Assembly: GCA_019113675.1 (NCBI GenBank)
Contig: DXHA01000004.1
Location: forward strand, 1 to 49,542
Length of the DNA stretch: 49,542 nt
Direction: 5' to 3'
DNA from: Candidatus Yaniella excrementigallinarum
GTDB taxonomy: Bacteria > Actinomycetota > Actinomycetes > Actinomycetales > Micrococcaceae
Under the pieces are notes generated by a model, which ran no database searches, was not told the origin of the DNA, and was given only the letters and a program-made list of their open reading frames with translations. The first letter of the stretch is position 1; the number at the start of each line of letters is the position of its first letter. The position numbers and the translations under genes were made by a program. Below, in pieces: positions 24,170 through 32,811 of this stretch.

Positions 24170-26071
24170 ATGGCGGAAGAAGAACAGAATAAGGGGCGAC
24201 TGGCTACAGCAGTCCTCGCCGGATCGGCGCTGGCGTTCAGCTCGTTTGCGTTTGGCGCTCCAGCCGCATTCGCTGATACTGAGGACGACCCCTCAACCCC
24301 TGCATCATCTACTGATGAGGCACAACTTGAGGTCGACTCATCGACGTTGACTCCGGGAGACATCCTTGTTTTGTCAGGTACTGGCTTCGCGCCAGAAGGT
24401 GACATAGATGTCACGGTACATCCCGATGATAGTGCAGTGAACGCCGAGCAAACTCAGGCTGACGATGACGGCAACTTCGAAGTTGAAGTCGAGATTCCTG
24501 ACGATATCGAAAATGGCGAATATTCCATTACTGCCGATGGCCCTGAGAACACTGGGGTAACGACCGCTTTTAGCGTCAACGACACTGAAGACGGTGAGGA
24601 GCCTGGTGACGAGAGCTCGGAGGAACTTGGTAACGAGGGTTCCGAGGAGTCTGACGATGAGGGTTCCGAGGAGTCCGGTGATGAGGGCTCGGAGGAGTCT
24701 GGTGATGAGGGCTCGGAGGAGCCTGGTGACGAGGGGTCCGAAGAGTCTGGTGACGATGAGGGCCAGGACGGTGACGAGTCTGCCGTAGACGAGCCAACCT
24801 TGCAGATCACACCCGAGGAAATTTCGCTTGCAGATTTTATTCATGATGGCGATGACGAAGACCCTGAAAACGGTGTTGTCCACGAAGTCGTAGGTCTGGA
24901 TGAAGGCGATGAAATTAAAGCAACCATTGCCGGCCCAGAAGGAGTCGAGTCGCTTAACCGCGACGCAATCGCTGACGAAACTGGCACTGCGTCGTTTGTA
25001 GTTTTTGGATTCGATACCGTTGATTCCGCCTCTGTTTACCTGGGCACCTATGAAAGTGAAATCACTGTTGACGGATCTGATGGTGAACCGCTTGTGGGTA
25101 ACTTCCAAGTAGTCGAGGATGCAGGCGGTGAGGATCCAGAGGAACCAGGTGAAGAGGATCCGGAGGAGCCTGGTGAAGAGGACCCGGAAGAACCAGGTGA
25201 TGAAAACCCAGAAGAGCCTGGTGATGAGGACCCGGAAGAACCAGGTGATGAGGACCAAGAGGTGGATCTTAACCTTGAATTGGGCGTCAATGAGGCATAT
25301 CCGGGTGACACCGTAGAGGTTTCCGGCTCTGGTTTCACTGCCAACGGCACAGTCGAATTCAGCATCAACCCAGCGCTGGGTGACGTGGATGCAGACGACG
25401 ACGGCGCGTTTGCTACCGAAGTGACGATCCCAGAGGACGTTGATCCAGGACAGTACGATTTCACGGCACACGATGCCGAAGCTGATCAGGACGTCAAAGT
25501 TGACTTCACTGTTCTTGACGAAGCAGATGAAGCAGTAGAAGCTTCGTTGAGCATTGACCCAACCAAGATCAAACTCGACGATTTCGTCGGTGACCCTGAA
25601 GATGATGCCGGTGTTGACCACCGGGTTGAAGGTCTGGAACCAGGTACACAGTTCACCTACTTGGTAAGTGGTCCAGAAAACGTTAATGAGTTTGAACAAA
25701 CTGGTACCGCCGATGACGAAGGCGTAGCCGAGTTCGTTATTCACGGTTTCGAAGTAAGCGATCCGGAAATCTATCTCGGTGACTACACCACAGTCGTCAC
25801 CTATGAAGATGCAGACGGTGAAACCGCTGAACTGCAAGGTAACTTCTCGGTTGTCACCGGTGATGGCAGTACTGGAAGCACTGTCGAAACCGCTTCCGAC
25901 CGGGACGTGGTGGACTCCGGTGAGCCGATCGATCTCAACGGGTCAGACAGGCTAGCCAATACTGGTGCAGACAGCACGCATCTCGGCTTGATTGCCGGTG
26001 TGCTGCTCGTATTGGGTGGAACATTTGTTGTAGTCGCTAACCGCAAACGGCTATTTGCCCGCAAGAGCTAG
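24170..26071 (+). CDS. Large acidic cell-wall-anchored protein with LAXTG sorting signal
   Basis: A 633-residue secreted protein. Residues 1-36 are a signal peptide (n-region with KGR, then a hydrophobic stretch ending AFA-DT). The end has a sorting signal: LANTG at 595-599, a hydrophobic helix and RKRLFARKS; LAXTG signals go with class E sortases of actinobacteria. Between them are two kinds of beta-rich module arranged A, acidic repeat, B, acidic repeat, A', B'. A modules carry LSGTGF/VSGSGF and P(E/D)D(V/I)xxGxY, suggesting Ig-like folds; B modules carry GPE(G/N)V and (V/I)(Y)LG(T/D)Y. Very low pI is expected. Adhesion or surface-layer function is inference. No sortase gene is in the window. 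Confidence 0.88.
   Translation: MAEEEQNKGRLATAVLAGSALAFSSFAFGAPAAFADTEDDPSTPASSTDEAQLEVDSSTLTPGDILVLSGTGFAPEGDIDVTVHPDDSAVNAEQTQADDDGNFEVEVEIPDDIENGEYSITADGPENTGVTTAFSVNDTEDGEEPGDESSEELGNEGSEESDDEGSEESGDEGSEESGDEGSEEPGDEGSEESGDDEGQDGDESAVDEPTLQITPEEISLADFIHDGDDEDPENGVVHEVVGLDEGDEIKATIAGPEGVESLNRDAIADETGTASFVVFGFDTVDSASVYLGTYESEITVDGSDGEPLVGNFQVVEDAGGEDPEEPGEEDPEEPGEEDPEEPGDENPEEPGDEDPEEPGDEDQEVDLNLELGVNEAYPGDTVEVSGSGFTANGTVEFSINPALGDVDADDDGAFATEVTIPEDVDPGQYDFTAHDAEADQDVKVDFTVLDEADEAVEASLSIDPTKIKLDDFVGDPEDDAGVDHRVEGLEPGTQFTYLVSGPENVNEFEQTGTADDEGVAEFVIHGFEVSDPEIYLGDYTTVVTYEDADGETAELQGNFSVVTGDGSTGSTVETASDRDVVDSGEPIDLNGSDRLANTGADSTHLGLIAGVLLVLGGTFVVVANRKRLFARKS
24594..24780 (+). repeat. In-frame acidic repeat tract 1 of the surface protein
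   Basis: About seven imperfect copies of a 24-base unit coding GDEGSEES-like octapeptides (residues 142-204). Copies differ mainly at third codon positions and by P/S and D/N swaps, so the tract is old but could still change length by slippage or recombination. Confidence 0.8.
25128..25262 (+). repeat. In-frame acidic repeat tract 2 of the surface protein
   Basis: About five copies of a 24-base unit coding EEPGDEDP-like octapeptides (residues 320-365). The unit is related to, but different from, tract 1. It links module B to module A' and presumably acts as an extended spacer. Confidence 0.8.
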
Positions 26072-26106
26072 TGGCGACCCACCTCTAAAACAACAATAGT
26101 CACAGG

Positions 26107-26146
26107 GCCGGTTCCGAGCTGAAAAGCAGCAACGGAGCCGGCTTTG
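26107..26146 (+). terminator. Intrinsic terminator after the surface protein gene
   Basis: GCCGGTTCCG (26107-26116) pairs with CGGAGCCGGC (26133-26142) over ten bases with one G-T wobble; the loop is 16 nt and a short T-rich run follows. It lies about 35 nt after the stop codon. Confidence 0.75.
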
Positions 26147-26263
26147 TGCTGTTGTGGTAAGTGCTTTGACTGTTAGAGGTCTCGACACTCTGGTGCCCAG
26201 CTGACAGACTTAATATTGCAGCTCACGTCGACTTTGCGACGTCAACGATACAGGAGGCCCACC

Positions 26264-26944
26264 ATGACAAACGTGACCTCAGCACAAGCCCAAGAACAAT
26301 TGCCCGGCTGGACCGTAGTTGATGGACGGCTAGAGATTAGCGTGCGGGCGGCAGATTTCACCAAAGCGATTGAATTCGTCAATCGGTTCGCCGATATTGC
26401 CGAAGGAATGAACCATCACCCAGATTTTGATATCCGATACAACACCATCCGCATCCGTGTAGTCAGCCACGATGTTGGTGGGCTTACGGACCGCGATACA
26501 GCATTCGCCGGTGAACTGGACAAACTCATTGACGAAATGGAACTCAAGCGTCAGCCAAAGAAGATTAGCCGTTCACACCTAATTTTCGTTACCCCCAATA
26601 TCGATGCCATCAAACCGTTTTGGAAAGCGGTTTTTGATTTTAAAGAAGCCGAAGGCTCGGGCCAGACCGATATGTTAGTCGATCGATCAGACGTGCTTAG
26701 CCCAATCCGGTTCTTGCAACGGCCGGATAGCACGATCCCTGTAGACGACGTCGACCCCTCCGATGGCCCGGTCAGTATGCATGTGGATGTTTTTGTTCCA
26801 GCCGAATTCGCTGTAACTCGGATGCAGGCAGCCGTTGAAGCTGGCGGAAAAATTATCAACCAAGCTGATGCGCCGTCAATGTGGGAGCTAGCAGACCTGG
26901 ATGGCAACCGGGTGTTTTTACGCAGCCAACAGCCCAGCGATTAA
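26264..26944 (+). CDS. 4a-hydroxytetrahydrobiopterin dehydratase fused to a VOC domain
   Basis: The ATG has AGGAGG 7 nt upstream; an earlier in-frame ATG does not. Residues 1-95 form a pterin-4a-carbinolamine dehydratase domain with the family motif MNHHPDFDIRYN and the later SHDVGGLTDRDTAFA. Residues 100-226 form a glyoxalase/bleomycin-resistance (VOC) domain (FVTPNIDAIKPFWKAVFDF ... WELADLDGNRVFL). Such fusions occur in actinobacteria. The dehydratase normally recycles the pterin of aromatic amino acid hydroxylases, none of which is seen here. The VOC part has no assigned substrate. It converges on the MFS gene with a four-base overlap. Confidence 0.88.
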   Translation: MTNVTSAQAQEQLPGWTVVDGRLEISVRAADFTKAIEFVNRFADIAEGMNHHPDFDIRYNTIRIRVVSHDVGGLTDRDTAFAGELDKLIDEMELKRQPKKISRSHLIFVTPNIDAIKPFWKAVFDFKEAEGSGQTDMLVDRSDVLSPIRFLQRPDSTIPVDDVDPSDGPVSMHVDVFVPAEFAVTRMQAAVEAGGKIINQADAPSMWELADLDGNRVFLRSQQPSD

Positions 26945-28161
26945 GTTTTTTTGCCCCACGGACCACGAACATATCGAATACGGCCAAATGCGATGATCAT
27001 CGAGATCAGTGCTAGTCCTGCGAAAATTAGTAGTGTCACGTGATACGGCATAATCGGCACCAAGGCAGCGATGAAGGTCGGAAATAAAAACCCGAAATAG
27101 GTTAGTGCATAAAACAGTCCGGTCAGACCAGCCAGTTCGTGTGGTGGAGCGATGCGTTGTACTCGGGCGAGCCCGGTGACCAGCACGGTACCGTAGCCTA
27201 CACCCAGCACAATGGCGGTGATAACACCGGTGACCGGGCCGGTGTGATAGGCGGTTAGGGCGGCCAAACAAATTCCGATAACAACAATACCTAGACCAAG
27301 CGGTAACGCCCGGCCGGTGAGTTTGTGGTCAATTTGTTGTGCGAATGGTTGGACGAAAGCGCCAACGCCCAAGGTGAGTACGGATAATAGCGTGGCATAT
27401 AACGTAGTGAATTCACCGGTGGCTTCGGCAAGAACCACAGGTAGTAGACCGTAGGCGATGCCTCCGGAACCAAAGACCCAGGGTGCTGCGGTGGCGATTT
27501 TGATCAGAAAGTCTGGGTGTTTGGCTGAAGGGGTGCGTAGCTGACGTACCCAAGAGTGCTGTGGTGGTTGCTGTGCCGCAGTGGCGCCGACGGTTTCGGG
27601 GGCAAGTGCCGTAGGGATAATGGTCAGTGCCAGCACGATCAGGAGCACAATAAATGGGGTAACGGTTGGTGCTGGTACCCACTGGGCCAATGCGCCACTG
27701 ACGGCCGCACCACAACCAAAACCCAGGGTCATAGTAAGTGATGGCCGGCGGGCACCGGCTGCAGCGGTGGCTTTTGGATCCCATTGTCGGGTAGAGAGCT
27801 CTTTGATCCACGAGGTACCAACGGACATGCCGATTCCTACGGCTAAGCCTGCGAAGAATCGACCCGTGTAGAGCATGGTGACCGAGGTGGAGCTTAGCAG
27901 GATGATCAGGTTGCCCACGATGGAAGAAATGAGCCCGGCTAGGGTGATGGGTTTGCGCCCGTACACATCGGATAGTGCCGCAGCGACCAACAAACCGGGG
28001 ATGAGCCCTATAACATAGGTGCCCAGCAGGAAGTTGGTTTGCCAGTCAACCAGACCGGCATGTTCACCGTAGAGGGGTAGCAGCGGGGTGAAGTGATTGC
28101 CTCCCCAGGCCATGAAAAACAGCGATGGTACGGCCAGCAGCCATGGGGCAAGATTTTTCAT
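26941..28161 (-). CDS. MFS transporter
   Basis: A 406-residue, 12-helix major facilitator. The loop 2-3 signature is SDVYGRKPITLAG, and helix 4 reads YTGRFFAGLAVGIGMSVGTSW. A clear GGAAGGAT site precedes the ATG. The family resembles drug or metabolite exporters; the substrate is unknown. It is the last gene of a leftward group after azlCD but is separated from azlD by about 75 nt, so it may have its own promoter. Confidence 0.85.
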   Translation of the reverse strand: MKNLAPWLLAVPSLFFMAWGGNHFTPLLPLYGEHAGLVDWQTNFLLGTYVIGLIPGLLVAAALSDVYGRKPITLAGLISSIVGNLIILLSSTSVTMLYTGRFFAGLAVGIGMSVGTSWIKELSTRQWDPKATAAAGARRPSLTMTLGFGCGAAVSGALAQWVPAPTVTPFIVLLIVLALTIIPTALAPETVGATAAQQPPQHSWVRQLRTPSAKHPDFLIKIATAAPWVFGSGGIAYGLLPVVLAEATGEFTTLYATLLSVLTLGVGAFVQPFAQQIDHKLTGRALPLGLGIVVIGICLAALTAYHTGPVTGVITAIVLGVGYGTVLVTGLARVQRIAPPHELAGLTGLFYALTYFGFLFPTFIAALVPIMPYHVTLLIFAGLALISMIIAFGRIRYVRGPWGKKT

Positions 28162-28235
28162 AGGGATCCTTCCACTGCAGACTGGTGTTTAGTGTAATGC
28201 GATCGCAGCGATGACGAAGTACGCTTGGAAACATT

Positions 28236-28595
28236 TCACCCAATGAAGTTCACTAACATCACATAGGTCACAGTTCCTAGGCCGATAGACACCAGTGTGC
28301 GTCGTCCTAAGAGTAGGTGGGATGCGATAGTGACGCCCACAGCAGTTAGTAGTTTCCATAGGACCGTGTCGGGGGCCGAGTAGGTGGAGTAAAATAGGGC
28401 GATGGCTAATAAAGCCAGGATGCCGGCAGGCATCCATAGTGCCATGATGTTGACAAATTGCGAGTCCCGTAGTTTGGCCAGGATGGCAAATGGTAGTGCC
28501 CGCAGGCTAAAGGTGATACCAAACATGATGGCAAGTACAGCAATAATGTAGCCGGTGGCGGGTGTACCGGTGGTGCTAGTTGCTAACAGGACCAT
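28236..28595 (-). CDS. azlD: AzlD-family branched-chain amino acid exporter subunit
   Basis: A roughly 119-residue, four-helix protein of the AzlD/YgaH family (ALPFAILAKLRDS, then VNIMALWMPAGILALLAI). The ATG at 28595 has AAAGG 8 nt upstream; a GTG three codons earlier is nearly on top of that site and is less likely. It overlaps azlC by 20 bases. AzlC and AzlD together export branched-chain amino acids or analogues in Bacillus and Escherichia. Confidence 0.88.
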   Translation of the reverse strand: MVLLATSTTGTPATGYIIAVLAIMFGITFSLRALPFAILAKLRDSQFVNIMALWMPAGILALLAIALFYSTYSAPDTVLWKLLTAVGVTIASHLLLGRRTLVSIGLGTVTYVMLVNFIG

Positions 28596-29319
28596 AGAGG
28601 CCACCTTTCCTCTTGGCGGTAAAGTAGCGGATGGTCAACAGCGCCATGAATATGATCATGCCGGCAAAAATAATTTGGTCTGGAACCAATAGCATCGCGG
28701 CAAAGAACCCGACGGTGGCAATGACCAGTGAGGGCAGCTGTTCGCGGGAGCGTACGGCGTCTAGGGTCAAAGTGATAAATAGGGCCAGTAACGCGAAATC
28801 GAGTCCGGCGATGGTGCCAGGAATAGCCCAGGCGATGCCCATGCCTACCAGCCCACCGCCGACCCAGTACATTTGCATGGAAATTTGCAGCGATAATAGC
28901 CGTGGTGCAGTCCAACCGGTGGGGTGGGCTGCGGTGACAGCATAGGCTTCATCGATCAGGGCGTGCATGGAGTAGAACTTGGCCACCGGGTTCTCTATGA
29001 CGTGCAGTGGGAATGAAAACGCGTAGAAAACGTGGCGGAAGTTCACGAAGAAGGTGGTGACGGCTATGGTGAGCAGGCCGGTGCCCGCCGTCATCATATC
29101 GATCATCAGAAATTCTAGTGAACCGGCGTAACCAAAGATGGAAAGTCCCGGTACCGCCCATACCGGGAGACCGGATTGGATGGCGAGCAGTCCAAGTGCT
29201 ATGCCCAGTGGAAAGAGTCCAAGACCTGGGCCGATGCCGAGTTTCAGGCCGGTGAGGATTTCGTTTCGGCGATGCTGTGCTGGCTTCGCCGATGATGCCC
29301 CGTTGTTCATATGTGCCAT
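28576..29319 (-). CDS. azlC: AzlC-family branched-chain amino acid exporter subunit
   Basis: A 247-residue membrane protein of the AzlC/YgaZ family. Visible hallmarks are GIGPGLGLFPLGIALGLLAI, then GSLEFLMIDMMTAGTGLLTI, and FFVNFRHVFYAFSFPL. ATG at 29319 is used; a second ATG three codons later is equally possible because neither has a strong ribosome-binding site. It is divergent from pdxS across a 120-nt spacer. Confidence 0.9.
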   Translation of the reverse strand: MAHMNNGASSAKPAQHRRNEILTGLKLGIGPGLGLFPLGIALGLLAIQSGLPVWAVPGLSIFGYAGSLEFLMIDMMTAGTGLLTIAVTTFFVNFRHVFYAFSFPLHVIENPVAKFYSMHALIDEAYAVTAAHPTGWTAPRLLSLQISMQMYWVGGGLVGMGIAWAIPGTIAGLDFALLALFITLTLDAVRSREQLPSLVIATVGFFAAMLLVPDQIIFAGMIIFMALLTIRYFTAKRKGGLYGPVSN

Positions 29320-29398
29320 GATCTCAGGATCCGGCGGGACCCGAGGTTGTATTGCGCAACATAGCGATGCTCGAACAAACTTCAGATACGCTTTGACC

Positions 29399-29425
29399 TA
29401 GGCCAAAATAATGGCATAGGCCAAA
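29399..29425 (+). promoter_or_regulatory. Direct repeats upstream of pdxS
   Basis: TAGGCCAAA occurs at 29399-29407 and 29417-29425, 18 bases start to start, 15-41 nt before the pdxS ATG. The first copy is also half of a dyad TTTGACC/GGCCAAA. PdxR (MocR-type) activators of pdxS in other actinobacteria bind direct repeats near this position, but no PdxR gene is here, so the regulator is unknown. Confidence 0.4.
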
Positions 29426-29439
29426 GTTGAAGGGAAGTT

Positions 29440-30321
29440 ATGACAGAAAATACCCAAATCGTTCGAAGCGGTCTTTCAGATGCATTCCAAGGTGGGGTGA
29501 TCATGGATGTGGTCACCGCTGAGCAAGCCAAGATCGCCGAGGATGCCGGAGCTACTGCGGTGATGGCACTGGAGCGCGTACCCGCTGATATTCGTGCTGA
29601 AGGTGGTATCGCACGCAGCTCGGCACCAGAGCTGATCGAGTCCATTATTGAAGCAGTAGATCTACCGGTGATGGCCAAGGTGCGCATCGGTCATTTCGTG
29701 GAAGCGCAAATCCTGGAAACCCTAGGTGTTGATTTCATTGACGAATCCGAAGTCCTTTCCCCGGCGGATTACGTTCACCATGTCAATAAATGGAACTTCC
29801 AGACCCCCTTTGTCTGCGGGGCTACTCACCTGGGGGAGGCCTTGCGCAGGATTACCGAAGGAGCGGCCATGATCCGCTCCAAGGGCGAAGCCGGCACCGG
29901 CGATGTATCAGAGGCCGTTAAACATTTGCGTACCATTAACGCCGAAATCGCCGGACTCAGTGCATTGGACGATAATGAGCTCTTCGTAGCGGCAAAAGAA
30001 CTACAGGCCCCCTACGCACTGGTATATCAGGTGGCAAAAGCCGGTAAGCTACCGGTGGGTCTGTTTACGGCCGGGGGTATTGCCACACCGGCCGATGCTG
30101 CCATGATGATGCAAATGGGCGCCGACGGCGTTTTTGTGGGTTCGGGTATTTTCCACTCCGATAACCCTACCGCTCGGGCAAAAGCGATCGTCACAGCAAC
30201 CGAGAACTACAATGACCCCAAGGCGGTGGCGAATGCTTCCCGTGGTATCGGTGATGCCATGGTGGGGCTGAACGTTTCCGATATTCCGGCGCCCCATCGT
30301 CTAGCAGAACGTGGTTGGTAA
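29440..30321 (+). CDS. pdxS: Pyridoxal 5'-phosphate synthase, PdxS subunit
   Basis: A 293-residue TIM-barrel enzyme that makes vitamin B6 phosphate from ribose 5-phosphate, glyceraldehyde 3-phosphate and ammonia supplied by PdxT. Conserved parts are [35 protein letters not shown], the active-site lysine in MAKVRIGH, the phosphate site [12 protein letters not shown] and the end part [28 protein letters not shown] precedes the ATG. Unusually, pdxT does not follow; an EamA exporter does, 24 nt later. Confidence 0.97.
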   Translation: MTENTQIVRSGLSDAFQGGVIMDVVTAEQAKIAEDAGATAVMALERVPADIRAEGGIARSSAPELIESIIEAVDLPVMAKVRIGHFVEAQILETLGVDFIDESEVLSPADYVHHVNKWNFQTPFVCGATHLGEALRRITEGAAMIRSKGEAGTGDVSEAVKHLRTINAEIAGLSALDDNELFVAAKELQAPYALVYQVAKAGKLPVGLFTAGGIATPADAAMMMQMGADGVFVGSGIFHSDNPTARAKAIVTATENYNDPKAVANASRGIGDAMVGLNVSDIPAPHRLAERGW

Positions 30322-30345
30322 ATGTAGCTAAAAAAGGGGGAATAG

Positions 30346-31272
30346 TTGGTCAAACACACTGCCGGTGTCTCACGAACCGGGGTGGTGATGGTAGTAGGTG
30401 CGACCTTGTCGCTCCCATTGGGTGCCGCCGTAGCCACCGAACTGTTCCCCATTGGCGGCGCTTGGGGTGTTGCCACCTTACGGTTGATACTAGCCTCAGT
30501 ATTGCTATTGTTTTTGGCGCGGCCAACACCGTGGCGGTGGAATAGGGCCACATGGCGCGATGTTTTGATCTTTGGGGTCAGTCTGGCTGGGCTCAACGGT
30601 TTCTTCTACGCGGCCATTGACCGCATCCCGTTAGGTGTTGCCGTAGCCATCGAATTTGTGGGGCCGCTGGCACTAGCGGTTATCTTATCGACGGCTCGGC
30701 GTGATTTGATCTGGATCGCCATTGCTGGTCTCGGGCTAGTGGTTCTAGGTATTGAATCGATGTCCGGGGACTTCGCCTTTGATCTGCTGGGTGTCGTGTA
30801 TGCAGCGCTGGCCGGAGCATCCTGGGCGTTGTACATCCTATTCAGTGCCCGGGTCGGCCGTTACTTACCCGGACTACAGGTTTTACCGGTGGCTACGCTA
30901 ATTGCCGCTGCCGTGTTGTTGCCGGTGGGATTTGGTGGTGTCGGCAAGTTGGTCGATACCCCAGAAATCTACTGGTTAGCCATCGCCATGGCGTTATTTT
31001 CCACCGTAGTGCCCACCTCGTGTGAGTTAGCTGCCCTGCGCCGGCTGCCACGAAACACGTTTTCTATTTTGCTCAGTTTAGAACCGGTATTTGCAGCCCT
31101 GATCGGCTGGGTTGTTCTTGATCAAACCTTCGGAATTTTGCGCAGTGTGGCGATCCTACTTATTATCGGCGCCACCGTCGGGATGACAGCTAGTGCTGCC
31201 AAACTCAGCAGTGAGGTAGTAGACCAACACGAGGCCAGAAAACGCGCAACTGAGAAGCCTGAGACGCGTTAA
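30346..31272 (+). CDS. EamA/RhaT-family (DMT) transporter
   Basis: A 308-residue protein with ten helices in two EamA repeats. The start TTG at 30346 is preferred because AAAAAGGGGG lies 5 nt upstream; an ATG 14 codons on is possible. Family-like sequences are GGAWGVATLRLILASVLLL, IPLGVAVAIEFVGPLALAVI and SLEPVFAALIGWVVLDQ, as in RhtA-type threonine/homoserine exporters. Its closeness to pdxS suggests an operon, so export of an amine or B6-related metabolite is possible, but this is only context. Confidence 0.88.
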   Translation: MVKHTAGVSRTGVVMVVGATLSLPLGAAVATELFPIGGAWGVATLRLILASVLLLFLARPTPWRWNRATWRDVLIFGVSLAGLNGFFYAAIDRIPLGVAVAIEFVGPLALAVILSTARRDLIWIAIAGLGLVVLGIESMSGDFAFDLLGVVYAALAGASWALYILFSARVGRYLPGLQVLPVATLIAAAVLLPVGFGGVGKLVDTPEIYWLAIAMALFSTVVPTSCELAALRRLPRNTFSILLSLEPVFAALIGWVVLDQTFGILRSVAILLIIGATVGMTASAAKLSSEVVDQHEARKRATEKPETR

Positions 31273-31333
31273 CAGTTGGAGAATTACGCCGTTTGGTCAC
31301 AAAATGATTACGGTCTGGCCACGACTTAGCTGC

Positions 31334-31357
31334 AAAAAAACCGCGCAAATGTTGCGG
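31334..31357 (-). terminator. Terminator-like hairpin on the minus strand, no matching minus-strand gene
   Basis: On the minus strand CCGCAA and TTGCGCGG pair (two-base bulge) around a three-base loop and are followed by seven T (31340-31334). Both flanking genes run on the plus strand. On the plus strand the A tract comes first, so it does not work as their terminator. Confidence 0.4.
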
Positions 31358-31473
31358 TAACCGACTACATCCGCATCATCATGCCCGACGGCGCAATACG
31401 GTCTCTTCGTGGTAAGTAACGCGAGGTCAGCCCAGACTTTCGCTTCGTAATTGGGCGGTCTATGCTGTCGATT

Positions 31474-32772
31474 ATGCACAAATATCGTCCTCGTTTTGGA
31501 GAGCACAAAACGGCGCTAATCGCGGCAACCGCCGGATGTCTAGCGCTGTCTTTCGCCTCTCCGGATCAGGTTGCGGTAACGTCTCAGATCTGTCCACGCG
31601 ACCAAGAATCCTCTGAGCCCCTTTCTAAGGTCACCACCGCGCAAACCTCTAATGATGAGTCTGCGCCGGTATTAGAAGAGCCACAGGAAGGTGCCTTACG
31701 AGTGGCAACATTGGATGCCAACTTGACTCGTTCAGCACCGGGTGACCTCTTCGAAGCACTATCTGCCCCCGGCGACAAAGACGCCACCCAGGTTGCCAAT
31801 GCCGTTCAACAGCTTCGACCAGATGTACTGGTATTAACCGGGGTGGATGTGGACGCTGGAGAAGATCTAGTAGACGCTCTTAACATCAATTATTTATCGG
31901 TCGGAGCCGATGGCAATGGTGGGGTTACCTACCCTTACAGTTACACGGCACCATCTAATGCAGGTGTCGCCTCCGGTGCAGATTTGGATCGAAACGGCAC
32001 CATTGGTGGCCCGGGAGACGCTCTGGGCCATGGTAGTTTCCCAGACCAGGCCGCTATGATTATCTATTCCAAATACCCGATCCAATCCGATCAGGTTCGT
32101 GACTTCACTTCATTGAGCTGGTCGAAAATGCCAGATAATAGCATCCCGGATGATGTCACCGATCTTGAGCGCGAGGTTTTACCGATGTCGTCGGTATCGC
32201 ACTGGGATGTGCCCATTGAAGTGCAAAACGAAACCGTGCACATATTGGCCTCGTCCAATGCGGATGCCTCGCGCAGTGATAACGACCAAGCACGCAATCA
32301 AGATCAAATCCGTTTTTGGGAAGATTACCTCGACGACGATACCGACTACATCACGGATCATCGCGGTAACCAGGGCCCGATAGATAAAGACGCCGAGTTT
32401 ATTATTGCTGGGTCCTTGAAGGCCGACCCTAATGGGCAAGGCCCGGCAGATCCTACCGCGATTACCAGCCTGCTGGAATCCGAAGCGATCACCGATCCGC
32501 ACCCGACCCGTACGTTAGCCTCCAGTAATCTGGATTATGGTTTGCGGCTCACAGATGACCCCGACCGATACGCCACGGCTCCGGACCCATCCGATAGCAG
32601 TGAGACCTACCGTGCTGACTATGTGCTGCCCAGCTCCGATCTGGAAGTCACAGACTCAGGTGTACTGGAAGCCGATACAGCTGCCAAAGATAGCTCCAGC
32701 GGGCTATATGGTACCCAACAGACCAACAACGCAAACCATATTGTTTGGGCTGATACCACCATAGGGTCCTAA
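31474..32772 (+). CDS. Secreted endonuclease/exonuclease/phosphatase-fold protein, catalytic residues lost
   Basis: The start is set at 31474 (MHKYRPRFGEHK): it gives a normal signal peptide (basic n-region, hydrophobic core at 13-28), and TATGCT lies seven bases upstream, fitting a leaderless start. The 432-residue protein clearly follows the secreted EEP-family layout: LRVATLDANLTR, RPDVLVLTGVDVD, YPYSYTAPSNAGV, GGPGDALG, SHWDVPIE, RADYVLPSSDLEV. But residues known as catalytic in EEP enzymes are replaced: Asp81 for Asn, Gly123 for Glu, Ser261 for His, Ser314 and Lys316 for Asp and Asn of the GDxN-like motif, Asn421 for the last Asp. The fold may serve binding only (inference). Confidence 0.8.
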   Translation: MHKYRPRFGEHKTALIAATAGCLALSFASPDQVAVTSQICPRDQESSEPLSKVTTAQTSNDESAPVLEEPQEGALRVATLDANLTRSAPGDLFEALSAPGDKDATQVANAVQQLRPDVLVLTGVDVDAGEDLVDALNINYLSVGADGNGGVTYPYSYTAPSNAGVASGADLDRNGTIGGPGDALGHGSFPDQAAMIIYSKYPIQSDQVRDFTSLSWSKMPDNSIPDDVTDLEREVLPMSSVSHWDVPIEVQNETVHILASSNADASRSDNDQARNQDQIRFWEDYLDDDTDYITDHRGNQGPIDKDAEFIIAGSLKADPNGQGPADPTAITSLLESEAITDPHPTRTLASSNLDYGLRLTDDPDRYATAPDPSDSSETYRADYVLPSSDLEVTDSGVLEADTAAKDSSSGLYGTQQTNNANHIVWADTTIGS

Positions 32773-32811
32773 CCCCTACGCCCACGGTGCAGCAACCAGT
32801 AAACTGCCAGT

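Noticed and set aside
24594-25262. Short direct repeats that might suggest a CRISPR-like or other array
   Set aside because: Units are 24 bases, in frame, imperfect, without unique spacers, and encode acidic octapeptides inside one protein.
24374-25837. A 487-codon open frame on the minus strand, opposite the LAXTG protein gene
   Set aside because: It exists because the sense gene is rich in Glu/Asp/Gly codons that give few stops in this antisense frame. It has no ribosome-binding site, odd composition and no family resemblance.
31297-31506. A 69-codon minus-strand open frame over the start of the EEP-like gene
   Set aside because: It reads through the terminator-like hairpin, has no ribosome-binding site and no recognisable domain. 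I kept only the hairpin as an observation.
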